Positions 46,931-60,560 of a stretch of 64,000 nt of DNA are shown one piece after another. The position numbers were made by a program, and so were the translations under genes. The notes beneath the pieces were generated by a model. That model had not been told where the DNA came from and did not search any database. It was given only the letters and a program-made list of their open reading frames with translations. This DNA comes from Chaetorhynchus papuensis (taxonomy: Eukaryota; Chordata; Aves; Passeriformes; Rhipiduridae): assembly GCA_013396525.1 (NCBI GenBank), contig VWYX01001242.1, forward strand, positions 24,104 to 88,103. Reading direction: 5' to 3'. The number at the start of each line of letters is the position of its first letter. Position 1 is the first letter of the stretch.

Positions 46931-49803
46931 CTGCATTGTAAGGGAAAGAAGGCTGTACAATGGATGTTTGTTGTGGAGAAAGACACCTGGAGATGTGTTG
47001 TGTTGTCAGAAGGCTTAAATAGTTTCATTCCAAAATTTCACAGCCTATTAAAAGAACCACAAGAGTCTGAAAGGGAACATCCCTGAGATCCTAAGCATCT
47101 CTGCAAACCAACCAAAACCACTTGGAAGATGGTGGTGGCCCTGCCAGCAGACTCACAAACTCAACCTCAGGTTTGGTCTGGCACACAGAAACGCAGGTTG
47201 CACCCCTAAGGGAGGGAATTCAGCTGGCTTCACAGGAACGTCACCCAGTTTGGCCTTCAACCTCTGAGCACCTCCCTACTGGAGAGAGAAAGCAGAGTCC
47301 TGGAGGAAAAGAGGTCAGGAGTGCAGGATGCCGCAACATTTGGCGACTCACTATGCCACTTCCAATTTCCCAAAACATGAGCAGCGTATTTAAAATTTCC
47401 AAAATGTGCAGGCTGCCTGTGCTCTGAAATGGAAGACCTGAGGGATGCTGAAAAGGGAAGGAACATATTTGGAGCGATGCACAGAATGCATTACCTGTAC
47501 TGGGGACACACATTGTGCCTGTGCACTGCCAGGCTCTCTGCTCTGGAAACAGGCCTCGTAGGGTGGATAGGAAAAAGACTCTAAATACAGAGAGATTGGG
47601 CTATTAGAAAATATCTGCAAAGCTTTTGTGGACACAGGAAGGAGGAAGCTGCTGCTTGCACAGAGGTTGGCCACATGCACAAGGCTGCAGAGCTGGTGTC
47701 TGGTCCAATCCTGCATTCCCTGGCTTCTCAGGCAGTTTTTTCCTTGGCCGTTAGACTGCACTTATGGTCCATTTTTGGAAGACATTACTTCTAGGCTGCC
47801 TGTGTCTCCTTGCCCCAGCGGCATCACAAGGCAGCAGTTGCTCTACAGGATGCAGCGTGCTATGGCTGGGCTGAGGCTTCCTGTCCGGCAGCCCGTGCGC
47901 TCTCATTCTCTTCCCAGGAGGTCCCTCCTGCTATTTAGCAGCTCTGACAGAACAGGATATCGTAGCCAGGGGATCACCAATGGCTTTGCTGTGCTGGAAA
48001 GGAGCTGGTGGTGGCAGAGGCGTTGCATTCAGGCAGCTACCACTGCGTGTTGCTATGGGCACTGATGCAGAGGCGAAACACCAGCTAAGCCATCACTTGA
48101 TTTTCTATTCAAGCAACTCTTGAGTACTAAAGGAATGGCCATCTGCCAGTGTTTGTAATAGAAGGTCAGCATACACTGACATTCAGCAAATTGGTATTAT
48201 ATGCATTAGATCTGTGCTTTATGAGGTATTGCTCCATTTTGGAAATGTGAAAATGGACTGAAATCATGACTAAAATTTTAGAGGTGCCAATCTGCAGCTG
48301 CAAGCGCACTGGCAGTGCCCAAATACCCAGGCAAAGCAGCAAGTCCAGCTATTTAAGACAGAAAAAGCTAAAGTTAAGTGTGCATGTGTGCTGTGAAGTT
48401 GTCATCAGCAGCAGACCCAATGCTCCAGCTCACTGCTATCCCTAGGTGGGATCCTTCCCATGGGGGTGGGTAGTGGCCCCTGCTCAGCTGATTGCAAGCA
48501 CTGTGGCCTGGCAGCAGGTAGACAGCTCTTGAAATGGGGCTGTTATGAACTGCCCTCTGCAGGGTCCTCTCCATCTGAGCCTGAGAGTCCCAAACTGAGT
48601 CATAGTCCCTCCTGCCTCCAGTACTTTCCCTGTGCTGGGCAGAAGACAGGAGGAAGAGCTTTCATCCCCTAGCAGAAATGCAAAGGCCATTGCGGCCAAC
48701 AAAGAGTGAGGTTTTTTTCCCAGAGTCAAGCTTTTCTCTGGGAGAGCCAGGCAAGCTGGGCTGAGGCAATGTGGTCCCAGCACAGGCAGGCGCTGTGCCT
48801 GCATCCCATCATCCCTTCCCAGGCACAGCAGCACCCTGCATCTGACTCCCAGCTCCAGTACGTGGAACAGCTACTTAGTGATCCGCCTCCAGTGTTATGC
48901 CCCATTAACTCAAAGTTAGGCATGATTACTGATTATCTTTCCTTATTTTGTATGCATGTGCCAGGCGAGCAGTAAGAAACTGAGAGGATTTCCTGTTCGC
49001 AGCCTGAGCAGGGTTTGGGGACATGGCTCTTTCACGGGATGAAAGAGAGCTGGTGTGTGGCACAGAGAATATGGTTCTTTCCCAAAAGCTGCCACAAAGA
49101 GAAGTTTGAAAGGTACTGACGTGACACGAGTCAAGAGTTATGTTCGCCTGCCTTTCTCTCTCTACACCATGATGAATTGCATATTATTTCCTTCATTAGT
49201 TTTAGGCTTCAACCACTTTGCAGTGCAGACATGAATAAAAATACTGAGCGGTTTCAGTCTGGTGACGATTTTATTCATTGGTGCTACATGTCAGATAATA
49301 GCTGTATTCCACTTCTTTGCTCTGTGAGCTTTTCAAATATTTCACAGGCTGAGTCGTTTATTAGGTATCCTCATACAAAGTCCTCTGCCTCTTCCTCTGA
49401 AAGGTAATTGTTTAAGTGGATTAGTAGCTTTCCCTGAAGATGTGTAGGGAGTGGCATAAAAGAGCAACACGGCTGTGACACTCTCGTTCTGACCTTAGGA
49501 ATATACCCAGAGGGTTGCTAAGATCATAGGCTGCTCCAATTATTGTCAAGGGAAATTAATATACCATTTTATTCCAGCTAATACTCATTGGTCAGGCCAG
49601 GGAATACACTGTGGTGCAGAATATTCCTCCAAAACCAGAAAAACAAACCCTGCTGAAAACCTTATGATGGTAGCGGATTTACTGTGCATAGTGTTCTATT
49701 CCTCGGAGAAATATTTTTTGTGCGCTGTTTCATATCATGGTGACTTCATATTAATTAAGCACTCACCTCACCTTGGGTGTCTGAAAGAGAAGTACAATAG
49801 AAG
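46931..49803. other. Unique non-coding sequence
   Basis: No gene is recognised. The 47.1-49.0 kb part is GC-richer than average and so yields many short overlapping frames on both strands, none with a domain I know. The 49180-49410 part is complex and TAAT-containing and could be another regulatory element. Confidence 0.5.
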
Positions 49804-49880
49804 AAGATGCAGCCCCTGTCTGAAAGAGCTTGCAGCTGTAATGGGGTAAATGCTTTTAGCAGACAGACTGAAAAATAAGA
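49804..49880 (-). mobile_element. Faint ancient SINE fragment (tRNA-SINE/MIR-like)
   Basis: CAGCCCCTGTCTGAAAGAGC followed by TTGCAGCTGTAATGG and AGCAGACAGACTG resembles, in reverse orientation, the middle of an old amniote tRNA-SINE. There CAGTCCCTGCCCCAAAGAGC, TTACAGTCTAA and AGACAGACAA occur in that order. The same family may be represented in the other orientation at 16.8 kb. The match is short and weaker than the other relics. Confidence 0.45.
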
Positions 49881-52800
49881 TAGGAGCATTCAAAGGTGAG
49901 AGAAGATAGAGATTTGGGGGTTGACAAACTTGAGCTTCTCTGTGTGCTGCTTGTAGTGATTCTAGTAACGTTTTCATATGATCTCTAATACATCCTCCTG
50001 CTTCAAAACAAAAGAGAGACTAAAGGCTGAGGCTGCTGGTTAGTAATGAAAAGGTAAAGACCAGCTGTTCTTCCTAAACATGATGTTTTGCTCTGCAGTC
50101 ATTCAGAAGATTGTATGAGACTGTTAAAAAACACATCAGGGTTTTAACCCTCCTATTCCCCATTGCTGGTGAGGTGTCATGCAGGGAAGAGCTGTGTAGA
50201 CCCAAGCACCCTTGTGGTATGTGTTGTTAGGTGCTTTAGGCTGGTTGGGAAGGATGGCACTGCAGAAGGAGCAGCTGCAGGGGAGAGGCACGTGAAAATG
50301 CTCGGGGAGGGGGGGGAAGTCAAACAAACAAGCAATGTCTGTGAAAGTTGATATTGCAGGTATTGCAATGAGTGGCATTAATACAGATTTGTAAGGATTT
50401 TGTGTGTCTCGAAAGTGTTTGATATTGATGATATTTTTCAGCTTGGAAATTTAATTTAAGAGGTCATTAGTATTTATTAAAAATTGATAGGGTGTCTATT
50501 TCTTGGTGTTAATTTTGGACATTTAATATCTAGTATTAAAATACTGGCATGTAAATGTCTTTCCATTTGGATTTTGAACATAAGGCATGTGTTCACTCTC
50601 ACCTCCTTTGCTGTGTTTATTCCCAGTATCATCTAGCCCTCACCATGCACAGATGTTCCTTTACCCAGGGCCCATTCATGTTTCACCAGGATCTTCAGAG
50701 ATCAGCAGATTGTATTAATTTCCTCATTTCTCTCCCCGTACCCTCATCTTCTGCTCTTCCTCCTGATTCTGTGTGTCCCTGTTTGCTTTCCTGCTGTACT
50801 CCATGATCAGTCCTCTGTCCTGCAGCTCAGACACGAGTATGGCTGCCTGTGCTCTTTCCCAGGTCAGAGGGAACATTTGCAAGGACCCTAGTTCACATGG
50901 AGCATCTTTCTGCTTTTCCTCTCTTTATGTACTGCAATCTGGGGGAAGAACAATTGTTTGTGAGTGAAAAGGTAATCTCTTTCCCCCCAGGAAGAGGGGA
51001 AAGGTAAGGAACAACTAGTTCATGGCCAATCTCAGCAGGTGCCCTTGTCCTACAGATAAAACCACAGCATTTTTCAGCCAGCAATAAAGGACAACCTGAG
51101 CATCCTGAGCATATGTCGGGGTACAGCAAGAGAAGGGGGTGCTTTGAGTTAAACAGCTCGGTTTCCCAGACTCTTGCTCAAAGTCTGCACCTGGGATGAA
51201 GAAGTAGCCCTCCCTTATCCATGTTCCTTTCTGGGATAAATGCACAGAATTGCTGGTGGGGGGCCTGTCACGCTGGTCTCTCTTCTCAGATGTTTTCTCT
51301 GCTAATATTGACCTGGCACTGCACTGAGCTCAGACAACCCCAGGGCCCCACATTCTTCCAATCCCTCACGGGGCTGCTGCCTAATGCACTGCATTTAGAA
51401 AAGGTTGCAGAGGTGAAGCAGAGTTGTGAATACGAGAGACCCTTGCTCTGTTTGCTGGAAGCTGCTGTGTCCCCTTTGTTCCCCTGTTACCTTGATCCAG
51501 GAGGTGCTTGTACGTGGTGTGGCCCGAACTCTGCCAGGCAATCCACAAAATGTTTCCCTTGCGTGGTCACCTTGCTGCTTTGCTCAGACCCTCCCTGCTA
51601 TGTGCTCCATTTATTTTCCTCATGATGGTTTTGAATACATTCCTTAGACTCTGGAGGTGCTTTTTTGAGTAGGACAGGTTGTGCTGAGGTTTCAGTCACA
51701 TGAGGAAAGAGACACAGCTTCCCCATACATGTCAGGATGGATTGTGTGTTGAAGTATGTTTTCAGATGCATGGAGCTGGTGCTGTCTCTCTTTTATCACA
51801 ATTAATTGCATTAGTAATGCCAAACTCCGAATCCGGGGGGATTAAAATGGCATTAATACTGGGGGGGTTTCATTGTGTCCTCGGGTTTTAAGCAGAACTT
51901 CCCATTCATGGCAATAGGGACTTTTATGGGTGGCACCATGCAGCCCATGGAAATTAATCTCGTATTATTTTAAGTTTCCTGGACTACAAGAGGAGGATGG
52001 AGTGTCACCGCTCCTGGTTGTTTGTGACACATGATTGTGTCCCTCACGCAGGCATTGGCAGGTTGAGTGGTACAGAAGGCAGGGAAACCTAGCAGCATCT
52101 GCATAGCTCACTGCTTATCAGGAATATACACTGGCAGCCATACTGTAGGGCAGCAGCAGAAAAACAAAGCAACAATCAAGGGAGCCCTTTGTGATGGATT
52201 AAAAGGGTTTAGAAATGTCTGAGCCATGCAGTTTTCAAGCACTGACACTGCCAATGACTTCTTGACTGAAAACTAGAAAATGTGCTTACTGAGTGCACAG
52301 CCTGAGTTTTGCTTGTTTTCCCAAAGCCTGCCTTTTGTTAAAGGCCTTTTATCTGAACAAAGTTTAGACACAGTCGCTTCATAAAGTGACCCTTTCCTTG
52401 AAATAAATCAGGATAATTATATTAGAGCACTGCAGCCTGTGAACCGAACCAAGGGTCTGTGTGTTTCTTTATTATTGGGGCATAATTTTCTTTTACAATC
52501 CACACTGCGTCTCTCTTAGCCTCTGTGTGGCTCTCCTTTGTGTGCCCTGCACCGACTCTGCACGTTTTGGTGCCTGGCATGGGGCTGTGCTGGGGGAGAG
52601 AGGGGATGCAGAGTAGGGACTGTCACCCGGGGGAGCTCCCTTGCCATCACTTCGCTCTTGATTGCTCAAAAATTCATGCATTCGGCCAGTGTTGAAGGCT
52701 TAAAACCATCCTCATCATCATCCTAAAATTTTTTTCAGCCCAAGTTTACATCACTGCAGTATCTTTAGCCTTTTAGGAGGGCAAAATAATCTGAGCAGGA

Positions 52801-55800
52801 TGACTCAGTGCTGGTACAATACAGCTCTCCTCTCTACTTCCCTGAGGGGGATGTCAATCAAGATGCTTTTTCCACTGTCTCTCATAAATGCTGGCTGACA
52901 CAGCAGAGGACAGAGGGGATGAGGGTGAGTTTTTAGGTCTTGGACATCAACAAAAGAGCTCTTGGTGGCTGTCACTTGCCGGGATGCAGTCAGCAATGAC
53001 ACCCCTGCAAAAAGAGAGGTCCCTGAGCCCAAGGTCACCAAAGACTCCTCACAGGAGTCAGGACCACATTCAGGAGTCCTCTACAGTGTCTCTAGGCACT
53101 CAGATTTTGGTGTTTAATTTCAAAAGAACTATGTGTGACCCAGAGTATCTGTCGCCTGGGGTTTCCTGCAAACCCAAGGGCCAGAAATGGTTGTGGCAAT
53201 GGTGATGAATGGCCTGAATATGGTCTGTGCCCTTAAACTCGACTCAGCGTTTAGTCAGGAGCTAGAGGAATGAATAGAGAAGCAGGCAGTTTGTGCTTGC
53301 AGTGACCCGTGCTGCTGAGCTGGTCAGCTGCTGTGCTACAGACGTATTTTTGGCTTTTTCAGGGAAGCTCTTTTGTTATCACATCAAACTCTTCACTCAG
53401 CTGGCAGAAGGCATTCTAGCAGCTGTGAGTCTGGAAGAATCCAGCATACAAGAGATGACTGCAAAGTTTGTTGGTTTTTTTGTATTTTCTTCCAATTCCT
53501 GAAAGATTTGTATATAGTTTGGGGGGTTTTTTTTGTGTGTGTGTTTTGCTTTGTGATTTTTTAAAGCATATGTTTGATATGTGTTTCTAAAATAATTTAA
53601 TTAGACAGCATTAATAAAAATACTGACTATAAACTGGCGAAACCATTAATTCTCCCACCAGATATTATCATTCGTACAGCATAAATTTTTCAGAGAGAGA
53701 GCCATTTCATCAGGCCAGGGGAGAAAAAAAAAAGAAAAACAATATCTGGGGCTCCAGGTGACATACTCAAAAGCAAAAATAGGTAAAGCAAATTTTCTGC
53801 TTTTATTACAAGTGATGCAAAATGGAGATGGTATACTGAATAAGCTGGTTAGGCATGTCATATTCTAGTTGGTTAGGCCAGCAAAGTGCAGCCCATATAA
53901 ACAGATTGCCTAAATAATTTTCAATTTTAATTTCTATCAGAACTGCTATGGTCTTTTCGGATAATGTGGACAAAATAATGGTCCATTTCCTTGGGGGTCT
54001 ATAGCACCAAGAGTGAAGAAGACATGACCGATGGGCTTTTTAAACTTAGTACCTTGGGAACAAAACCAAGCTGGAATAGAAAGGAATGGGTCTGTCACTG
54101 GAAATTAATGGAGGCGTGACAAATTCATATTAATACCTATATGTTTTCTACCAGGGTTTGACTCAGAACAGTTTCAAAATAAAGAATCCTTCAGTTACAC
54201 TTCTGTAAATGAAATGTGTAAATGTTCTGTATCACTACCTAAATCAGTGGGGATTGGTCTGCAGTGAGCTCAAATCACATGCCAGCCACCTTGCAAACAT
54301 TAAAAGCATATAAGAATAAGTCAGAATTATGTAAACCTTTATCCCTTCTTTCCAAAATCCTTAAGCCTTCTGACTTCTCTGGAGTTTGAAATGCCTGCAG
54401 AGAAAACAAGTGTCTCTGCCCCTGCCTTAAATGAGTTGGTTCTTCCAAGGATAAGCTATAAAAAAGTTCAAGGCAGGAATGAATTATTCTCAATACCTTG
54501 CATCCCAGTCCCACCAAAAGGCTAAGGGACTTGGGCATCCAAGAAGAAGCATGGTCTAGAAGCTGAAGAGATATGTGCAGTGAGGCCTTTAGCTGTAGAC
54601 TTGCCCCAGAAACCTTTGTCCACCATGGGGACACGGATTCCTAGACAATATTGCACACATGGTTGCCTTGGTGTGCATTGTCCAAAATCACCTGATGGGA
54701 GGATAGACACAGCAGAAAACAAGATAGGAATGTAAGGTAACACTGCATGTGCTGAAGCAAATATTTCTTGCCAAAAGGACCATCTATTGGCAATTTCACA
54801 TTATAATTCTGACATCCATGCTTATGAGTTTAGAACGGGGTTGTTTCCTTGTGTCTGGAAAAGGAGTGTTATTTCACAAGCCTGTACCTTTCCCCAGCTC
54901 ACATTCTTTTGCTAAACTCTAAAGCACAAAGGTGCAACAGGTCGAACATTGATTACTGGACTTACAAGCTTTTCCATATTCCAGATGTGAATAAAAGGAT
55001 TTTTCTGCTCTTCATCTTACAATAAAAAGGCAGTGAAGTAGAGCATATCGTGGACGTGAAGATAATATCTGTGAAGATGGCAGGTTTAAGGTTAACCCTG
55101 ATGTTTGGGAGTCAAAGTGTTCAGAAGGGTAGACCTGAAAGGGGGAGGCCTTAGAAGCCACCACAGTTTAGTATCTGAGTGACAGGACTTGTGCTCCCTT
55201 CGCATCAGCGAGGTGCAGGTGGTCTGTGCTGGAGGGGCAGATGGGTGGGCATCAGGTGCCAGGGCTGCAAGCCAGGCTGGGGGGCTGCCAGCAGGGCTGG
55301 GGAGCCTCTGCTACCGCTGCCCCAAGGTTTCCTTTCCACCGTCAGGAAATCCAGTTATGGTCAAAAATGAGACTGTAAACACTGAGTTTAGATGTTTACA
55401 CACGATGAGCATCTGAAAGTTTCTTTCTAATGTTCAGATAATGGCAATGTTTCCAACCACTGTTTCGGCCCTCACCCCAGCCCCAAACACTCAAACCCTT
55501 GCCCTTGTCCAAGGATACCTGGGGAATATTAGCCCTTAGACATTTCCCTTATTGGCTGTGCGATTCCCAAAAAAGTGTGGGGATGCAAGGACCTACAACA
55601 TTTCCAAGTGGTGGGCACGTATTTAAGATGCCATCTGTGGGCATGTGCCTCTTTTTAAATAGACCCACCAAGCACAATTCCTTTGACAGTCTAATCCACA
55701 GGGCCCTCTAAACAAGGTTCCCACCTGTTCTTCATACTCTCACTGGTTTGTATGTGCTTTTAGATAGTGCAGCTTCTGCATTTTTTTGCCATATGATCTG

Positions 55801-55812
55801 GAAAAAAATCTG
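49881..55812. other. Unique non-coding sequence
   Basis: No gene is recognised. A 13-base purine segment between acceptor-like TTCCCCCCAG and donor-like AAAG|GTAAGG lies at 50991-51003 and is probably chance. A GT-rich low-complexity patch lies near 53521-53545. Short frames across 50.5-53.2 kb overlap on both strands without a known domain. Confidence 0.55.
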
Positions 55813-55813
55813 C

Positions 55814-55853
55814 ATCATCTTAAAGGTCTTTTCCAACTTTAATGATTCTATGC
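55814..55853 (+). mobile_element. CR1 3'-end remnant
   Basis: ATCATCTTAAAGGTC, TTTTCCAACTTTAATGATTCTATG is the decayed terminal segment of a CR1 copy: the GATCTTTAAGGTCCCTTCCAAC block plus one ATTCTATG octamer. Nothing of the element upstream is recognisable. Either truncation was extreme, as is usual for CR1, or the rest has decayed. Confidence 0.8.
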
Positions 55854-58800
55854 ATACATACTGTAGGCTCCTTTTCCTGTCCCATATCTGAGCATGACCC
55901 CTGAAGCATTTGAGTAACCCCTAGACAAACTAATGGGAGAGAACAATGGGGTCTGAGGAATTCAGCTCCTATATGATGGGTAAAGTTTATTTGCAGGGAC
56001 TGTAAAAATGAATTCACCTTCTTTCTATTTCTTCTATATCTTCTATATCTTCTCTTGTCACCCATCCATACAAATAAAGAGAGGGCAGAGAAATACACAC
56101 ATACCCAACCACCCTGTTGATAGTGAGATCACTTTAATGAACATCTCTCACAATGTATATGTTTGCAGAGCAGTTCTGCTTCCACTGACATCTCCTATAA
56201 TGTTCTTATCAATTTAAATGTACAGAAGCACATGAGATCACCCGCAGTAACTCATTAGAATGAAATAGAAAACGTTTGCGTCTCCCAATTCCTTCAGGTG
56301 CTATTGGATGTAAATTTTGGCAAGGGAATCAAATGGAAGCCCATGTCCATTTTTCTTCCCTGACATGCACTCAGTAGCCTCAGCTTAAGTGAGAGCTGCT
56401 TAAATGTATTGATTCAGGGAGCAAGTCGCCCTTTGGCCACCAGAAGATGTATGCTCTGCTCAGATCCTACGGAAACCTCAGTGTGTGCTGCACCTTTTGC
56501 TGGGCATCACCACATGGGTGAATTTTACTTTTTCAGACAAAGGACGCAAACCAGCTCCTTTTGGAGAGCAGAGCCACACTGAGCTGCTGCAGGACCGCTC
56601 CTGCTATCAGAACCCTCTCTGAATGCAGCACTCCCCACTAACACACTCATATTAGCCCTCACACAGGCATGCAGCTACAGTCACTGCTGAAAAGGCACCT
56701 GTGCTGCTTTCCTTTACTTCACACAAGGGCTCAGGATAATCTAAGCATGGATCACATATATGATGCACTCATTTTTCTGCCTCTGTCTGGTTTACTTCAC
56801 CACATGGCAGCTGCAGAAGTCGGGACGGACGTCGGAAGTGTGACGGTGCTCAGTGTAAGTTCTCCGATCTGGATTCGCAATCAGTGCAGAGAGCCCTGCT
56901 CAGTAATCTGCTTGTAAAGGCTGCCTCTCCACCTCCCCATCCCCAATCCAGGAGCCTATTAAATTAATGAGACAGAAGTCAGTGCAACAGCAGTCAACAT
57001 GTTATGTGTGTACAGCACTGGTGCTGTTACAATGTGCCTGTTTTTTCTCCTGGGATGTTTAATTTCCGCTTCTCAAATGAGCTGCAAAGCTGTGAAGCCT
57101 GGCAGTGTTCTTTCTAGACACTCTGTGATGCAGATAATGAGGGTACTGATAGGTGCCTAGGAGACTGTGATGGCTCTAAGCACAGCTATGGTCTGATAAT
57201 GCTTTATGCCAGTAGTGTCACAGCGGAACCACTATCATCCCTCAAGGAATGGTTCATCTTTATGTGTAATACAGCAGCTGTCACCTAAATGGCTAATGGG
57301 GAAGCAAAGTAGAACCTTAGTGCTAGTAATCTTTGTCACTTAATAATTTTAAAGGTATTCGACTTCAGTAGCTCCTGCAAGTTCCAATAAAAAAGTGTGC
57401 TTGCAATTATTATTTTTTTTTATTTTGTTTGCCATGGATTAAATGTAAATTGAGAAATCCGTGATGCAGCTCCGTGCAGATCTAATTTAGTATAATTTGA
57501 ATAGCCAAGTAATTAAAATGTATTATAGGTATATGATGCTGGGGTGGTGGAGTGTCTGCATTTAAGAGGAAGATTTATTGGGCTCACTGCATCCACGGTG
57601 AACCTTCTACAACCGCATTAGCCAACATCTGTTGGAAAATGTCAAGACACGGGGCATAAGACATATCCTCATGGAGTGTATGGCTGCCTTATTTCAACAA
57701 CAGGCTAAGAATGTGTACCAACGTTTGCAAAAAAAGCTGCTTAGAAAGAAGGTGCTGTACTCAGCTACGTTAGAGCCTATACATGCAAAGAGCCTATCCA
57801 TGTGCCCACAAGATATATGTGTGTGCATGTTAGGTAGAGTAGGTTAGCGGGTACATTTTGTGTTGTAGGAGCATGCAGGGAGAGAGGGAAAACATGCAAA
57901 TACAGAGGGATGCTTCTGTAGACCTTTTCCCAATTAATGCTGGTTTCCCACAGTGCTAGAACTGCAGTTGCATTCAATTTATGAAGGCAGGTAATGATAA
58001 TAATTAATAGGGCAGTTGACACACATGATGTGAGTATTGACACTGTGCTATTAGTGTTTCCTAGAAGATTATTTTGTTTGTTTTTGCTTAAATGCTCAAG
58101 ATTAGAGCCGGTGATTTAGCAGGCTAGGGCACTGCCTTCTTGAGAGGAGCAGAGCTCATTTCAATCACACCTTCAGACAGGCTGATAATCTTTGGGGAGT
58201 TAACACACTTAGGCTGGTGAAGGTTAAAAGGAGAGAGGTGCTGGGATGTGTATGTCCAGTAATTGTCCGGGGGATGAGTTAGAGATCCAGACAGCCCACA
58301 ATTCAATCTGCACCCAGTGTTGCAAATACTGAGAGGATAAATCATAGAGAATTTCTCTGGGTCTGGGAAAGGAAAGAGGGGCTGAATAACCATTTACTCA
58401 GCGCCAGCAAAATAGCAGGATTGCCACTGAAATGTCAGAAAAGCCCAGCGATAGGAGAGGGGTCATTACAACACAGATTGCCATGACCTACCCTGAATAT
58501 TTAAGGGAATGCACTGAGTGGAAAACACCAGCAGCTTGGAGCACTGTGGCAAGGGGGGAGCTGAGGTTCCTGCTGGCCAGGCTGCTCTCCTGCATGTGCT
58601 GTTATCCTTTTGTGGGATGTGGGGGACCCTTGGGCCAGCTGCTCCGAGCTGGCCACGTGAGCCAGCGCTGCTGGACAAGGGGTGCCCAGCCTTTTCACGT
58701 GGCTGCTGCCTCACTGGTGGCCTGGGCACCGGGGGAACCCTGTCACGTAGGTATGGCAGAGGACTAAAGGCATGCGAGGCAGGGGATTTCCTGTGAAAAT

Positions 58801-60560
58801 CTGTGCTCAAGGTGTAAAGTACAAAGGGCAAACAGAAACAAAAATGCAGGCCTTACAATATAACCATGGTTTTGGATTCCCCTGAACACTGCCACCCCTT
58901 CTCTGGACTGAGACAAAGGCAAAAATATATAATTAAAATAATTAATTCACCTGTTTGATTATAAATTAAAAAGTGGACCATAGAGTCTTCCAGAGGAAGA
59001 TGATTGCCACGGTTATGGTGGCTACCTTACACAGAAAATGGGCACAATAGGGCACAGTGACAGGACAACAAAGAAGCAGAAAAAACTTCTATTATTAACA
59101 CTTTTCCAGAAATGACAAATGTTTAGTTTTGTAAACACACCCTATGACAACATATGATAAACACAGGCCTTCTATTCCCCACTGCATAACAGGTTCTTCA
59201 AATTCCCTTTCCAGGACCTCTTTGAGGGACGGATGTACAAGACCTGACCTGCCCCATAAGTAGAAATTGAGAACATCCACAGAGCTTCTGCCTGAGGTGG
59301 AAGGACATCTCCACTTGTGTTTCAAGTGACACAGCTTCATCAGAAAGACATTTAAGCAGGAGATCCTGCAGCCAGCCACTACACAGCTTCACACAGCTTC
59401 CAGTAAAACTGCAGGTGCTGTTGGAAGGGGAACATGGCCTGCAGATGCCAGAGGCCTTATTCAGCAAAATAATAGGATTTTTTTGGTTTTGTCACAGTTA
59501 TGAGGGACAACACCAAGCTTCTAAACCTCCCAATCAACAAGCTTCAAAGTACTCCTTTGCCACTCAGCTCAGGAGATGTGCCTTGTGATATGTCCTTGAC
59601 ACTGGTGTTGGGATGCCCCTTCGCACCTCTCTTGACAGACATAACAAAGAGACTTAGAGGGCAGCAGTGTGCCTGGGAGAGGTGACCTCTAGACAAGGCT
59701 TGCTAAAACAGGAGGGACATCTTGACACCACTATCATCAGTAACAGGTCACATTCTGCTCAGATGAAAAAATCTCCTCCTTAGTTTCTAAATCCAGCTGA
59801 AGACGACATTAGGGTAGACCTCACAGCTGGACCACCTGATCCATGTGCTGCTGGGGCTAGGATCTTTGTGCCATATCCATTCTCCCAGGCCTGCTATTCC
59901 CTTCCTTTATTCCTTCTTTCTCGAAAAAGTGAGTGTGCAGCCTCTGGGGAGTTATCAGTTCTATTTCCACCACTTGGCAGATAGGAGGACACTTAAATAG
60001 GATTCCACAGTGCATACTTGTATTTCCTATTAAATTGGAGGTATGAATTTATATTTCCAAAACCACAGGGTAACTATGTGTCTGGGGCACATGTTCAGAA
60101 ATGTGAATCATTGCAGTCCTGTCTCCTGGATATTTTTGTCTTCACATAGCAGGAAGCAGAGCAGGCAGAGGGAGCAACCTGGACTTCTCTCACCTGAACA
60201 ATCACCACGTCTGGATTTCAGTCCAGTCCATCCCAGCTTCTCTGTTTCAGCATCTTTGAAGCAGAGATGATAATACTTTCTGCCCTTCTAAAGTACGTGC
60301 ATAAAGAGAGATTTGAAAGGAAAGAGACTGTGTTTTATTAGAATGATCAATTTAACTGGAAAAAGTTTCAGGCACAGAGCCTTTCTTCAGGCATGACATG
60401 GAAAGCCATTTGCAGCCTTTGATTCAAAACTGAGAAAAATACTGAGTGCCCAAAACTTGTACACTTTTTCCAGCTGCATCTGCTTCTCTAATAAGAGATA
60501 CTGCCCCTCCCAAAGATCCTTGCCTCACTTACACCCTTCATCTGCTGTAGCTACAGCAGC
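55854..60560. other. Unique non-coding sequence
   Basis: No gene is recognised. A short TTCTATATC tandem lies at about 56022-56052. The 58.54-58.77 kb part is GC-richer and holds two CACGTG E-boxes at 58654-58659 and 58696-58701. Overlapping open frames there have no known domain. Confidence 0.55.
60542..60559. repeat. 18-base perfect palindrome beside the LTR
   Basis: CTGCTGTAG and its exact inverse lie back to back at 60542-60559 with no loop. The right half overlaps the putative target-site duplication of the solo LTR. Confidence 0.95.
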
